Source: G965229605 sp965229605 | GTDB taxonomy: Bacteria > Pseudomonadota > Alphaproteobacteria > CBDDJK01 | NCBI GenBank assembly: GCA_965229605.1 | Contig: OZ245892.1 | Coordinates: 1,612,001 to 1,676,000, forward strand | Length of the DNA: 64,000 nucleotides | Direction: 5' to 3' | In this document: positions 35,918 through 44,212 of the stretch, one piece after another | Numbering within the stretch: the first letter of the stretch is position 1 | Layout of the letters: every line of letters starts with the position of its first letter | Program-made: the position numbers and the translations under genes | The notes under the pieces: generated by a model | Database searches by the model: none | Told to the model about the DNA's origin: nothing | What the model saw: the letters and a program-made list of their open reading frames with translations, nothing else

Positions 35918-37296
35918 TGGATGCTGACCTGAAATCAATCGCTGCCGCCAGACATTGTGCGGAAACGGCTTTCCAGGCCTATCAGCAGTTTCTTGGGACA
36001 GAGGTATCGCAGGTTGATGCGATTGTTCAGGCCATGGCCGAGGCGATTGACCCGGAAGCCGCACGGCTTGGGAAAATGGCGGCAGATGAAACCGGCTACG
36101 GTAATGCCGAACATAAGCGGATCAAGGACCTGATGAATGCCAGAGGCACCGCAAGCTGGCTAAGAGAAGTTAAAACGCTGGGGCTTTTGTGGCGGGACGA
36201 TGCCACCAAAGTCGCTGCTTTTGGTGAACCGATGGGGGTTGTCGCCGCCTTGATTCCGGTGACCAACCCGACCTCGACCATCATCTTCAAGGTCTTGTCT
36301 GCGGTGAAGGCAGGCAATGCTATCGTCTGCGCCCCGCATCCACGTGCGGTGAAATGCGGAATTGAAGTCATTAAAATCATGTCCACCGTCGCAGAACAGA
36401 TGGGCGCCCCGAAAGGGCTTATCCAATGTCTGGATCAGGTAACCATTCAGGGCACAGCGGAACTCATGAGCCACCGCAGAACATCGGTTGTGATGGCAAC
36501 CGGTGGACCCGCCATGGTGAAAGCGGCCTATTCAAGCGGCAAACCGACGCTGGCAGTGGGGGCAGGCAATGTGCCCTGTTATGTTCATAAATCCATGCGC
36601 GGTGAACTCGCAGAAGTCGCGGCACAGATCGTCGCGTCAAAATCATTCGACTATGGCACCGCTTGCGTGGCGGAACAGGCCGTCATTGCGGACCCTGAAA
36701 TCGCACGCGACCTGCGCCATGAACTCAAACTGGCCGGGGCTTATTTCTGCACGCCGGGCGAAGCGGACCGGCTGGCAAAAGTTATTTTCACCGGCAAACA
36801 GACCATGGACCCTGCCCGTGTCGGTCAGTCTCCATTCGTGCTCGCCGAATGTGCAGGATTTTCCATCCCGCCAAAAACCACCTGTCTTGTCAGCAACGAA
36901 ACCGAAATTGGCTGGAACCGGCCTTTGTCTGCTGAAAAACTCAATCCGGTGCTGGCCTTCTATGAAGCCCGAGACGGTGATCATGGCGTCGAACTGGCGA
37001 ACAAAATTGCAAAATTCGGCGGGTGGGGACATTCATCTGTCGTCCATACGCATGATCCTCAAATTATTGCAAAATTTTCCCGTATTCCGACCGCCCGCGT
37101 GCTGGTCAATGTGCCCGCCCTTCATGGCGGGGCGGGCTATGCAACCGACCTGGAACCCTCCTTTATGCTGGGAACGGGGACCTGGTCCGGGTCCATGACA
37201 TCAGACAATGTCACCGCTTTGCACCTGATCAATATCAAACGGGTCGCCTATGGAAATCGACCCTGGCGAGACATTTATGAGGAGTACGGGGTTTGA
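35917..37296 (+). CDS. CoA-acylating aldehyde dehydrogenase (EutE/PduP-like)
   Basis: A 459-residue enzyme expected to turn an aldehyde, CoA and NAD into acyl-CoA and NADH inside the shell. It matches the AdhE/EutE/PduP branch: FGEPMGVVAALIPVTNPTST, APHPRAVKCG, GAGNVPCYVHKS and the nucleophile Cys250 in FDYGTACVAEQ. The C-terminal half includes PALHGGAGYATDLEPSFMLGTG. The N-terminus aligns with the enzyme core, so no separate PduP-type targeting extension is evident. The stop overlaps the BMC-T start. This is the signature enzyme that makes the compartment a metabolosome. Confidence 0.93.
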   Translation: MDADLKSIAAARHCAETAFQAYQQFLGTEVSQVDAIVQAMAEAIDPEAARLGKMAADETGYGNAEHKRIKDLMNARGTASWLREVKTLGLLWRDDATKVAAFGEPMGVVAALIPVTNPTSTIIFKVLSAVKAGNAIVCAPHPRAVKCGIEVIKIMSTVAEQMGAPKGLIQCLDQVTIQGTAELMSHRRTSVVMATGGPAMVKAAYSSGKPTLAVGAGNVPCYVHKSMRGELAEVAAQIVASKSFDYGTACVAEQAVIADPEIARDLRHELKLAGAYFCTPGEADRLAKVIFTGKQTMDPARVGQSPFVLAECAGFSIPPKTTCLVSNETEIGWNRPLSAEKLNPVLAFYEARDGDHGVELANKIAKFGGWGHSSVVHTHDPQIIAKFSRIPTARVLVNVPALHGGAGYATDLEPSFMLGTGTWSGSMTSDNVTALHLINIKRVAYGNRPWRDIYEEYGV

Positions 37297-37916
37297 GCAA
37301 TATAACCATCCGCGCCATGATGCAGATTGACAATCTGCAACCAAAATTTGCTGCCTATAACGGGGCAACGGTTCAAGGGTCCATTCCGCTTTCAGGCGAC
37401 ACCGTCCTTATCGGTGAACTGGCCCCGGGCAACGGCGTTTTTGGCCTGATTGACCGGGCCTTGAAAGCCTCGGCGGTTGAAGCCACCTCCCAGATCGTTG
37501 AACGGGAATTTGGCTTTTTCATCCTGCGCTCGCCGTCCAATGCCGAAGTCAGCATGGCCAGAGATTCTATCCTGTCCGAACTTGGCGCGACCCTGTCTGA
37601 TCGCCTTAAACCTGAAATCAGCTCAACCCAGATTATCACCTCGGTTGAACCCCATCAGGCACAGCTTCTCAACAAATGGCGAAAAGGGTCGCTTCTGGTT
37701 CCCGGACAAACCCTCGGCATTATCGAATGTGCGCCTGCGGCCTATATTTCGATTGCGGCAAACGAGGCCGAAAAAGCCGCAGAAATAGATATGGTCGAAA
37801 TCCGTGCGGTTGGACGCTTTGGTCGGCTTTTTATCTCGGGGTCGGAAAATTCGGTAAAGACCGCCGTTGAGGCCGCCATTAAAGCCATTGATGCCGTTGA
37901 TGGAAAATCCGGCTAA
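37293..37916 (+). CDS. Microcompartment tandem-domain shell protein, BMC-T
   Basis: A 207-residue protein with two BMC domains, forming trimeric pseudohexamers. Domain 1 includes VFGLIDRALKASAVEATSQI and domain 2 LGIIECAPAAYISIAANEAE, with near-parallel GRFGRLFISGS motifs. No Cys cluster like the iron-sulfur site of PduT is seen. The frame begins at a TTG overlapping the dehydrogenase stop; an ATG at 37317 is an alternative start. Confidence 0.93.
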   Translation: MSNITIRAMMQIDNLQPKFAAYNGATVQGSIPLSGDTVLIGELAPGNGVFGLIDRALKASAVEATSQIVEREFGFFILRSPSNAEVSMARDSILSELGATLSDRLKPEISSTQIITSVEPHQAQLLNKWRKGSLLVPGQTLGIIECAPAAYISIAANEAEKAAEIDMVEIRAVGRFGRLFISGSENSVKTAVEAAIKAIDAVDGKSG

Positions 37917-39103
37917 TGGCAGGACGAATTGTCGGATCGGAACTGATTGAGGATGCCCGCCAGCGCGGACGGATCGTCTTTGAAGTGCTGCCTGATGATA
38001 TCATCACCGCGCTTGCCCGGGAAACTGCCGAGCGTCTTGGCATAAAGCTGGTAAACGGGCCCATCGAAAAACCCGCCGCTGTCAGGACAGATGGACAGTC
38101 TGCAATGCGGCGTGGATTATATCGGCGCGGCGCAAAATGGGTGGCCCCACGCAGATCGCTTTCTGCGACAACCAGACGCTTTACAAAAATCGGCCTGATC
38201 GGGGCTGGAGGCGTTGGCACCAACATTGCCCATCTGGCCGCCATGAGCGATATGGCAGACGAAATCACGCTGGTTGATATTGCACCGGGCATTGCGGCGG
38301 CAACCGCGCTTGATCTCAATCACGCCAGCGGCATCACCCGAAGCCGCGCCCGCTGCATCGGCAGTGAAGACCTGAGTGCTATTTCCGGGTCAGATGTTGT
38401 CGTTGTAACGGCTGGAAGGGCGCGCACGCCTGGCATGAGTCGCAGTGATTTAATTGAAACAAATGCACGGGTCATTCGTTCTGCTGGCGAGGCGATAAAA
38501 ACGGTCGCCCCCCATGCCATCGCCCTTGTTGTCACCAATCCGCTTGATGAAATGACTGTCGAGATGTTGCGGGCAACCGGTTTTCCACGAGAACGGGTGC
38601 TTGGCATGGCTGGCACACTTGATTCCAGCCGCTTCAGACATGCGCTTGCCCGGGCAGCCGGAGTCACGCCAGCAGATGTTGAAGCGATTACGCTTGGCAG
38701 CCATGGCGAGGAAATGGCCCCCATCCCTTCCCTGGCCCGGATCAAAGGACGTGCGCTCACAACCTGTTTGAGCGAGGATCAGATTAACGCCTGTGTTCAA
38801 GAGGCGGTGACAGGTGGCGGACAGGTTGTTGCGTTGAAAAAATCCGGTTCCGCCACAATCGCGCCCGCCCATGCAACCATCGAGATTATGAATCATCTGC
38901 GGGGTGCCCTTAGTGGATCTGTGCCTGTATCGGTGATGCTCAAGGGGGAATATGGGATTTCCGATGTCGTTTTGGGGGTACCAGCGCATCTTGGGCAGAG
39001 TGGCTTGCTGGAAGTTGAAGAATTGCGCCTTTCTGAACAGGAATTGACCGCACTCAGAAAAGCGGCAGGTGCGATCAAAGAACGTATCGGGATAAACGGA
39101 TGA
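37916..39103 (+). CDS. Malate/lactate dehydrogenase-like protein with microcompartment-type N-terminal extension
   Basis: A 395-residue protein. From about residue 91 it is an NAD-dependent LDH/MDH-family enzyme: IGLIGAGGVGTNI, the mobile loop ARTPGMSRSDLIETNARVI, VVTNPLDEMT and the catalytic His in LGSHGEEMAPI. The first 90 residues are extra. They contain SELIEDARQRGRIVF and PDDIITALARETAERLGIKL, which resemble the segment found at the ends of microcompartment-associated enzymes (EutQ- and PduL-type loci), then a basic linker. It likely recycles NADH made by the aldehyde dehydrogenase within the shell. The true 2-keto acid substrate is not known. Confidence 0.85.
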   Translation: MAGRIVGSELIEDARQRGRIVFEVLPDDIITALARETAERLGIKLVNGPIEKPAAVRTDGQSAMRRGLYRRGAKWVAPRRSLSATTRRFTKIGLIGAGGVGTNIAHLAAMSDMADEITLVDIAPGIAAATALDLNHASGITRSRARCIGSEDLSAISGSDVVVVTAGRARTPGMSRSDLIETNARVIRSAGEAIKTVAPHAIALVVTNPLDEMTVEMLRATGFPRERVLGMAGTLDSSRFRHALARAAGVTPADVEAITLGSHGEEMAPIPSLARIKGRALTTCLSEDQINACVQEAVTGGGQVVALKKSGSATIAPAHATIEIMNHLRGALSGSVPVSVMLKGEYGISDVVLGVPAHLGQSGLLEVEELRLSEQELTALRKAAGAIKERIGING

Positions 39104-39504
39104 TTATCAAACACCGAGCCGGTGGACGGTTTGAGGAAATCGGGTCCTATTCGCGGGCAAAGCGGGTTGGCCCCTTTGTTTATGTGGCTGGCACGACTGC
39201 CATCGAACCAAGCGGGAAACTGCATGCCCCCGGCGATACCTATGCGCAATCAATCTTTATTCTGGGACGCATTGAAAATGCCTTAAAGGAAGTTGGCGCA
39301 AATCTGACCCATGTGGTCCGCACCCGCGCCTATTTGACGGATATGTCGCAGGCTGGTGGCTTTGTTCGTGCGCATGGCGAGGTTTTTAAATATATTGATC
39401 CGGTGCTGACAGGCGTTGAAGCCGGACTGACCCAGCCCGGCATGATGGTCGAAATTGATGTCGATGCCATCATTCATAATGCCGATGGCGTGATCGACTA
39501 TTAG
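39100..39504 (+). CDS. RidA/YjgF-family protein
   Basis: A 134-residue trimer-forming Rid protein. Classical RidA hydrolyses reactive imines using an Arg near the C-terminus; here the matching stretch reads QPGMMVEIDVDAII, so that Arg appears replaced and the protein belongs to a non-archetypal Rid subgroup. It overlaps the dehydrogenase stop as ATGA and ends the microcompartment operon. In this setting it may deal with an imine or enamine intermediate. Confidence 0.88.
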   Translation: MIIKHRAGGRFEEIGSYSRAKRVGPFVYVAGTTAIEPSGKLHAPGDTYAQSIFILGRIENALKEVGANLTHVVRTRAYLTDMSQAGGFVRAHGEVFKYIDPVLTGVEAGLTQPGMMVEIDVDAIIHNADGVIDY

Positions 39505-39519
39505 GGACCCAAACCTGGT

Positions 39520-40227
39520 TCACGCCCCAAAATAACTTTTTGCCAGCATATCATCTTTGGACAATTCTGCCGCCGTTCCACTCGCCGTTATATGTCCGCT
39601 TTCCAGCACATATAATCTCTGGGCAAGCGAAAGGGCAAAATTCGCATTTTGCTCGGTCACAATAACCGTCAGGCCAAACTCGGCACTCAATCGCTTTAAA
39701 ACCTCGGCAATCTCCAGACAGATTTTTGGCGCAAGACCTATCGTCGGCTCGTCAACCAGAAGAATCCTCGGCGAGGTCATCATGGCCCGGCCCAGCGAAA
39801 CCATCTGACGCTCTCCACCAGACTGGGTTGAGGTCTCCTGATTTTTGCGCTCCGCAAGACGCGGAAACAACTGCTCAACGGCTGCAAGATTTTTCGCGAT
39901 ATCGTCTCTTGCGCTATAGGCTCCGACAAGCAAATTATCGCGCACCGACATATGGGGAAAGAGATTAAAACGCTCCGGCGCATAGCCAAGACCCTGCTCA
40001 ACCATATATTTTGGCTTCTTGCCTGTGACATCAATACCCTCCAGCTTGATCGTCCCACGGCACGAAACCAGCCCCATGATACTATCCAGAAGCGTCGATT
40101 TGCCAGCCCCGTTTGCGCCAACAATCGCAATGGTTTCCCCCTCCTCAACATGCAAATTAATATCCGTGAGGGCTTGAGCCTTGCCGTAAAAAGCACTCAG
40201 ATTTTCAATCTCGAGCAATGACATCAA
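39520..40227 (-). CDS. livF: Branched-chain-type ABC transporter ATP-binding protein LivF
   Basis: A 235-residue ABC ATPase of the LivF type. Walker A is GANGAGKST, the signature SGGERQM and Walker B RILLVDEPTIGLAP. It overlaps livG by four bases. With LivG, LivM, LivH and the binding protein it forms a complete hydrophobic-amino-acid/amide uptake system. It is convergent with the microcompartment operon, only 15 nt apart. Confidence 0.93.
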   Translation of the reverse strand: MMSLLEIENLSAFYGKAQALTDINLHVEEGETIAIVGANGAGKSTLLDSIMGLVSCRGTIKLEGIDVTGKKPKYMVEQGLGYAPERFNLFPHMSVRDNLLVGAYSARDDIAKNLAAVEQLFPRLAERKNQETSTQSGGERQMVSLGRAMMTSPRILLVDEPTIGLAPKICLEIAEVLKRLSAEFGLTVIVTEQNANFALSLAQRLYVLESGHITASGTAAELSKDDMLAKSYFGA

Positions 40228-40955
40228 GCGGCTCCCAGGTAAGAGGAACGCACAGATTCATCCGCAAGAACATCCTTGAAGCTGCCTTGTGCCAGCAAGC
40301 TGCCGCGCTCAATCGCAAGGGCACGGTCCACAAGCGGCTCCATCGCCGGAAGATCATGACTGACCATCAAAAAGGTGAAACCGTCCTTGCGCAGCTTTTG
40401 AATGACCTCTGATATCATGGAAATTTCACCCCGGGTGAGACCGGCAAACACCTCGTCCAGCAAGAGTATTTTTGCCCCCGTCGCCAATGTACGCGCAAAT
40501 TCAAGTTTGCGCAGATCCCCCATCGCAAGCTCAGAAACCTGCCGCTCAAGGTCTGTGGGCGAAAAACCAACAGCTTCAGCAAGTTCCTGTTCTTTATTGA
40601 GATCGCTTTTGGCAAAAATCATCCGCAAAATACTGTCCGGCATAAGACCCACCCGAATATTCTCCCGAACCGTCAGGTCCCCAAAAGGCTTGGGTACCTG
40701 ATAGGTGCGGCTCACCCCTTTTGAAATCCTCTGCGCCGTGCCAAGCTTTGAAATCTCCTTGCCAAACAATTTGATCGACCCGCTGGTCTGAATATGCTCC
40801 CCCATAATCAAGGAGAAAATCGTGGTCTTGCCTGCACCATTCGGGCCAATCAGACCCAGCGACTCGCCTTCAAACAGATCAAAACTCAGATCATTGGTAG
40901 CAACCAGCCCGCCAAACTTCTTGACCAGATTGCGCACCTCAATGACAGCACTCAT
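40224..40955 (-). CDS. livG: Branched-chain-type ABC transporter ATP-binding protein LivG
   Basis: A 243-residue ABC ATPase: Walker A GPNGAGKTT, signature region ERQVSELAMGDLRKLEF (a degenerate LSGG, reading LAMGD) and Walker B ILLLDEVFAGL. The frame extends to 41093, but the ATG at 40955 overlaps the livM stop and gives the normal N-terminus SAVIEVRNLVKKFGG. Confidence 0.92.
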   Translation of the reverse strand: MSAVIEVRNLVKKFGGLVATNDLSFDLFEGESLGLIGPNGAGKTTIFSLIMGEHIQTSGSIKLFGKEISKLGTAQRISKGVSRTYQVPKPFGDLTVRENIRVGLMPDSILRMIFAKSDLNKEQELAEAVGFSPTDLERQVSELAMGDLRKLEFARTLATGAKILLLDEVFAGLTRGEISMISEVIQKLRKDGFTFLMVSHDLPAMEPLVDRALAIERGSLLAQGSFKDVLADESVRSSYLGAA

Positions 40956-41896
40956 CAAGCTTTTCCCCTCAACCGTGTAATGGCAGTTTCCACAATCGCC
41001 ACAATGCCTTTCGGCTGATACATATATAAAACCAGCGCAATCCCGCCATAGACGAAATAACGCTCGGCTCCTGGCAGAAAAGGCCGCAGCCACTCCAATA
41101 GAAATACAAGGAAAAAAGCCCCGAAGATTGGGCCGATAATGGTCCCGGCCCCGCCAATCAGGGCCGCAACCAGAATTGTGAACAGGAAATTGATGTCAAA
41201 CAATGCACGCGGGGCAAGCGACCCCAGATAGTGAACATAAAATGCACCCGACACACCGGCAACAAAAGCAGAAACCAGAAAGGCAAAAGCTTTCAGCCTG
41301 GTCGTGGACAAGCCGGACCCCGCAACACTCTCTTCATTCATGCCGATGGCCCAAAGGGCGGTGCCAACCCGGGTCCGCATAAGCAACCAGGCCCCGATGG
41401 ACAAAACCAGCAAAACGGAAACGGCAAGATAATAGCCGTTTTCAGCCCCCCGCGTAAGGGTTTGAATGCCAGACATTCCGCGTGTGCCGCCGGTCAGATC
41501 AGGGCGGATAACCTGAACCAGCTGATACATCAATTCCATGAAGGCAAGGGTAACCAAAGCAAAATAGGAGCCTTTGATGCGCAGTGCGGGCATTAAAATA
41601 ATCAGCCCGGCGATCATGGTGACAATGACCGCGATTGGAATGGAAAACTCCACAGGGACATCAAAACGCTTGCTGAGAATGGCGGTTGTATAAGCGGCGA
41701 TCCCGATCAGGAACGGATGACCAAAACTTATATAGCCTGTTCGCCCGGACAGAATGTCCCAGGAAACCGCAAAAGCTGCAAGATAACAGGCAAATATCAT
41801 GGTTCTTAATGTGCCTTTTGAAACCAGTTCCGGCAGCAGCAGCAGCCCCAGAATAAAGGCCCCCCAAAGGGCGATATGATGGAATCGCAAATTCAT
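40955..41896 (-). CDS. livM: Branched-chain-type ABC transporter permease LivM
   Basis: A 313-residue integral membrane permease with about nine hydrophobic segments, containing the LivM-type SGRTGYISFGHPFLIGIAAY and the EAA-like region NEESVAGSGLSTTRLKAFAFLVSAFVAG (cytoplasmic loop). It starts 12 nt after livH. Confidence 0.92.
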   Translation of the reverse strand: MNLRFHHIALWGAFILGLLLLPELVSKGTLRTMIFACYLAAFAVSWDILSGRTGYISFGHPFLIGIAAYTTAILSKRFDVPVEFSIPIAVIVTMIAGLIILMPALRIKGSYFALVTLAFMELMYQLVQVIRPDLTGGTRGMSGIQTLTRGAENGYYLAVSVLLVLSIGAWLLMRTRVGTALWAIGMNEESVAGSGLSTTRLKAFAFLVSAFVAGVSGAFYVHYLGSLAPRALFDINFLFTILVAALIGGAGTIIGPIFGAFFLVFLLEWLRPFLPGAERYFVYGGIALVLYMYQPKGIVAIVETAITRLRGKA

Positions 41897-41908
41897 TTAA
41901 TTTTCTGC

Positions 41909-42760
41909 TTAGCTTTCCGCGCGGCCAAAGATTCCTTGCGGGCGCAAAACAAGCACACCGATAATCAGCAGCATGGTAAAGACGCCCCGAAGCTCGGGCG
42001 CCCAGAGCGAAACAACGATGACTTCAAGAAATCCGATGATATGGGCCACCAGCAAGGTGCCGATAATTGAACCAATACCGCCGACAATCACGACTGCAAC
42101 CGATATAATCAGGGGGGCAACCCACATCCCCGGGTAAAGCTGGGTGTATGATGCGAAGAAAACCCCGCCCAGCGCACCAAGCCCACCAGAAATTCCCCAG
42201 GTAATCAGGTTGATGCGATCTGGATCAACCCCGGAAATAGCCGCCCCCTTCGGGTCCATGGACACGGCTTGCATGGCCCGCCCCGTATGGGTGCGACTGA
42301 TATAGAAGTAAAGGGCGATAATCACGGCCCAGCTGATCAGTGCTGCAACCAGAATATTAAAGGTAACTTGCGCGCCAGCAACGGTGATAACGCCTGGAAT
42401 GATCGGCAAAAGAATCTTCGAGCTGTCTCCGAACAACAGAATAATGCCTGCCTGAATGATAACAGCGACGATCAGTGTTGAAATTTCAACCGCAACATGA
42501 TTGCCTTTAAGCGGTTTGACAATGAACCGATGCTTCAGGCAGCCGATCAGAATGCCGATAAAGACTGCTCCCAGGATACCGATAAACTGCGGCATTCCAA
42601 GCAGCTGAGAAAGCCAGAAATAGCCATAGCCGCCTGCCATAATATATGCACCATAGGCAAGATTGAGTGTTCGCCCGACAGAAAATATCAACATAAATCC
42701 CATCGATATCAGGGCATATAATCCACTCAAGAGCATACCCTGAATAATGATTTGCATCAT
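41909..42760 (-). CDS. livH: Branched-chain-type ABC transporter permease LivH
   Basis: A 283-residue permease with about eight hydrophobic segments, including LYALISMGFMLIFSVGRTLNLAYGAY near the N-terminus and the loop MDPKGAAISGVDPDRINLITW. It is separated from the upstream binding-protein gene by 74 nt containing a hairpin, which may lower expression relative to the binding protein. Confidence 0.92.
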   Translation of the reverse strand: MMQIIIQGMLLSGLYALISMGFMLIFSVGRTLNLAYGAYIMAGGYGYFWLSQLLGMPQFIGILGAVFIGILIGCLKHRFIVKPLKGNHVAVEISTLIVAVIIQAGIILLFGDSSKILLPIIPGVITVAGAQVTFNILVAALISWAVIIALYFYISRTHTGRAMQAVSMDPKGAAISGVDPDRINLITWGISGGLGALGGVFFASYTQLYPGMWVAPLIISVAVVIVGGIGSIIGTLLVAHIIGFLEVIVVSLWAPELRGVFTMLLIIGVLVLRPQGIFGRAES

Positions 42761-42780
42761 TGATTTTAAACCTGTTGATA

Positions 42781-42810
42781 GATAAGGGCGATCATTTGAC
42801 CGCCCTTATC
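42781..42810 (-). terminator. Intercistronic hairpin between binding protein and livH
   Basis: Perfect 10-bp arms GATAAGGGCG and CGCCCTTATC enclose a 10-base loop. No T-run follows on the minus strand, so it is more likely an attenuator or mRNA-stabilising hairpin than a full terminator, giving excess binding protein over permease. Confidence 0.6.
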
Positions 42811-42834
42811 TTGCACATATAGGTCTTGCACAGG

Positions 42835-44121
42835 TTAGTTTGACGGCACCCAGCTTGGCAGGTCAAACGTGGTGTTGGCATATTCAAACGGATAGACCAC
42901 GCCGACAGAACCGTCTTCTTTCCATTGAATAACAACCATTGAAGGCTGTGCATCCTCATACGGTGCACTCAAATCAAAAAGCGCATTTTGCGGATAGGTC
43001 CGATTGGTCACTTCTTCAACCTCGCCATGCTGCCAGAATCCATAACGCAGCCAGAGTTTACCGTCTTTCTCCAGTTTGAGGTCTTGCTTCAGCATAGCCT
43101 TGTTCCAGGCCTTTGCTTCAAAGCCGCCTGCTTCTTCCGCAGCGGCCATCGCCTGCTTGAGTCCGTAATAGGCGTTAAAGCCGTTGAAATGAGGAATCTC
43201 CGGACGCGAAGTATATTTGGCCTGATAGGTATCGATAAATTTCTGGCTGACAGGATCAAGCTCAAACCCGACCGAAGGAACCGGGCTCAAGGTGGAAATG
43301 CCGCCACCGGCACCGCCTGTATCCCCCCAATATTCCAGACCCAAGGCAGAAACATTGATGCCGGTCATCGCCATTGGCACTTGCAGTTTCACATATTGTG
43401 ACGACATCACCTGCGAATTAACCGAAGAAATCTGATAGATGAAGTCTGCGCCCGTTTCCTGTGCTTTTGAAAAGATCGGCGCAAAGTCTACCGTGTTCAC
43501 ATCATATTTGATGATATCCTTGACTTCAATGCCGGCAACAGGTGACAGCGCATCAGTGACCAGACCCGTGATGGCTTCACCAAAGGCCGTGTCTTCAGCA
43601 AGGACAACGACACTGTCAAACCCCATTTGTTTCTTGAGCACGTCCGCGCCAAACTGAATATAAAGCGTTGCAAGGGCCTCATCAGACGCAATATTCATAA
43701 AGTACGGAGCCATTAAATCAGGGTCTTCAACCACCATATCAATGATGCCGATATAAGAGGTCCAGGTGTCCAGAGTCGGGATTTGATATTCCTGCATACG
43801 CGGCAACCACCCCAATGACACATCGTCGATTGAACCAGAGATAATAAAGTCTACCTCTTCGGTTTCAGCAAGATATTCATAAGCCTTCACGCCTTCAGTG
43901 GGGTCTTCACCGGTATCTGCCTTGACCAGGGTTATTTTTTGCCCGCCGAGCACGCCGCCTCCGGCGTTTAGCTCTTCGATAGCAATTTCAGCCCCCCGCA
44001 AGGTGGAAAGCCCCGTATCAGAACTCAAAGAGCCGATAAAGCCGACTTTGATATCTGCTGATGCGGATGTCGCAATCAGGGCTGCCGAGACACCAGCAGC
44101 CAGCGTTTTCAATAGTTTCAT
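42835..44121 (-). CDS. ABC transporter periplasmic substrate-binding protein (Leu/Ile/Val or amide type)
   Basis: A 428-residue binding protein with a clear signal peptide (KLLKTLAAGVSAALIATSASA, cleavage before Asp). The mature part has the type I periplasmic fold: DIKVGFIGSLSSDTG, GAEIAIEELNAGGG and DFIISGSIDDVSLGWLPRMQ. The frame reaches 44223, but the ATG at 44121 has AGAGGAGTG upstream and begins the signal peptide. Relatives bind branched-chain amino acids, amides or urea; ligand here unknown. The operator-like site at 44156-44171 lies just upstream. Confidence 0.92.
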   Translation of the reverse strand: MKLLKTLAAGVSAALIATSASADIKVGFIGSLSSDTGLSTLRGAEIAIEELNAGGGVLGGQKITLVKADTGEDPTEGVKAYEYLAETEEVDFIISGSIDDVSLGWLPRMQEYQIPTLDTWTSYIGIIDMVVEDPDLMAPYFMNIASDEALATLYIQFGADVLKKQMGFDSVVVLAEDTAFGEAITGLVTDALSPVAGIEVKDIIKYDVNTVDFAPIFSKAQETGADFIYQISSVNSQVMSSQYVKLQVPMAMTGINVSALGLEYWGDTGGAGGGISTLSPVPSVGFELDPVSQKFIDTYQAKYTSRPEIPHFNGFNAYYGLKQAMAAAEEAGGFEAKAWNKAMLKQDLKLEKDGKLWLRYGFWQHGEVEEVTNRTYPQNALFDLSAPYEDAQPSMVVIQWKEDGSVGVVYPFEYANTTFDLPSWVPSN

Positions 44122-44155
44122 TCTTTCACTCCTCTTTTTATATATGAATGATGTT

Positions 44156-44171
44156 TGTGTACATGGATACA
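44156..44171. promoter_or_regulatory. Putative regulator site upstream of the binding protein gene
   Basis: TGTGTACATGGATACA differs at one of 16 positions from the site at 45081-45096. It lies 35 bp before the binding-protein start, within the span between the hydrolase and the binding protein. Confidence 0.6.
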
Positions 44172-44212
44172 ATATATGATATAAGCAAACTCTAACCGAA
44201 AAAGACAGCCTT

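Noticed and set aside
37293..37916. BMC-T protein as PduT-like electron conduit
   Set aside because: The cysteine arrangement for an iron-sulfur cluster is missing; only one Cys occurs, in LGIIECAP.
39502..39516. TTAGGGACCCAAACC at the RidA stop resembles the MITE end
   Set aside because: Only about 11 bases match with an internal 5-bp gap, and no partner repeat is nearby. The similarity is at chance level for this composition.
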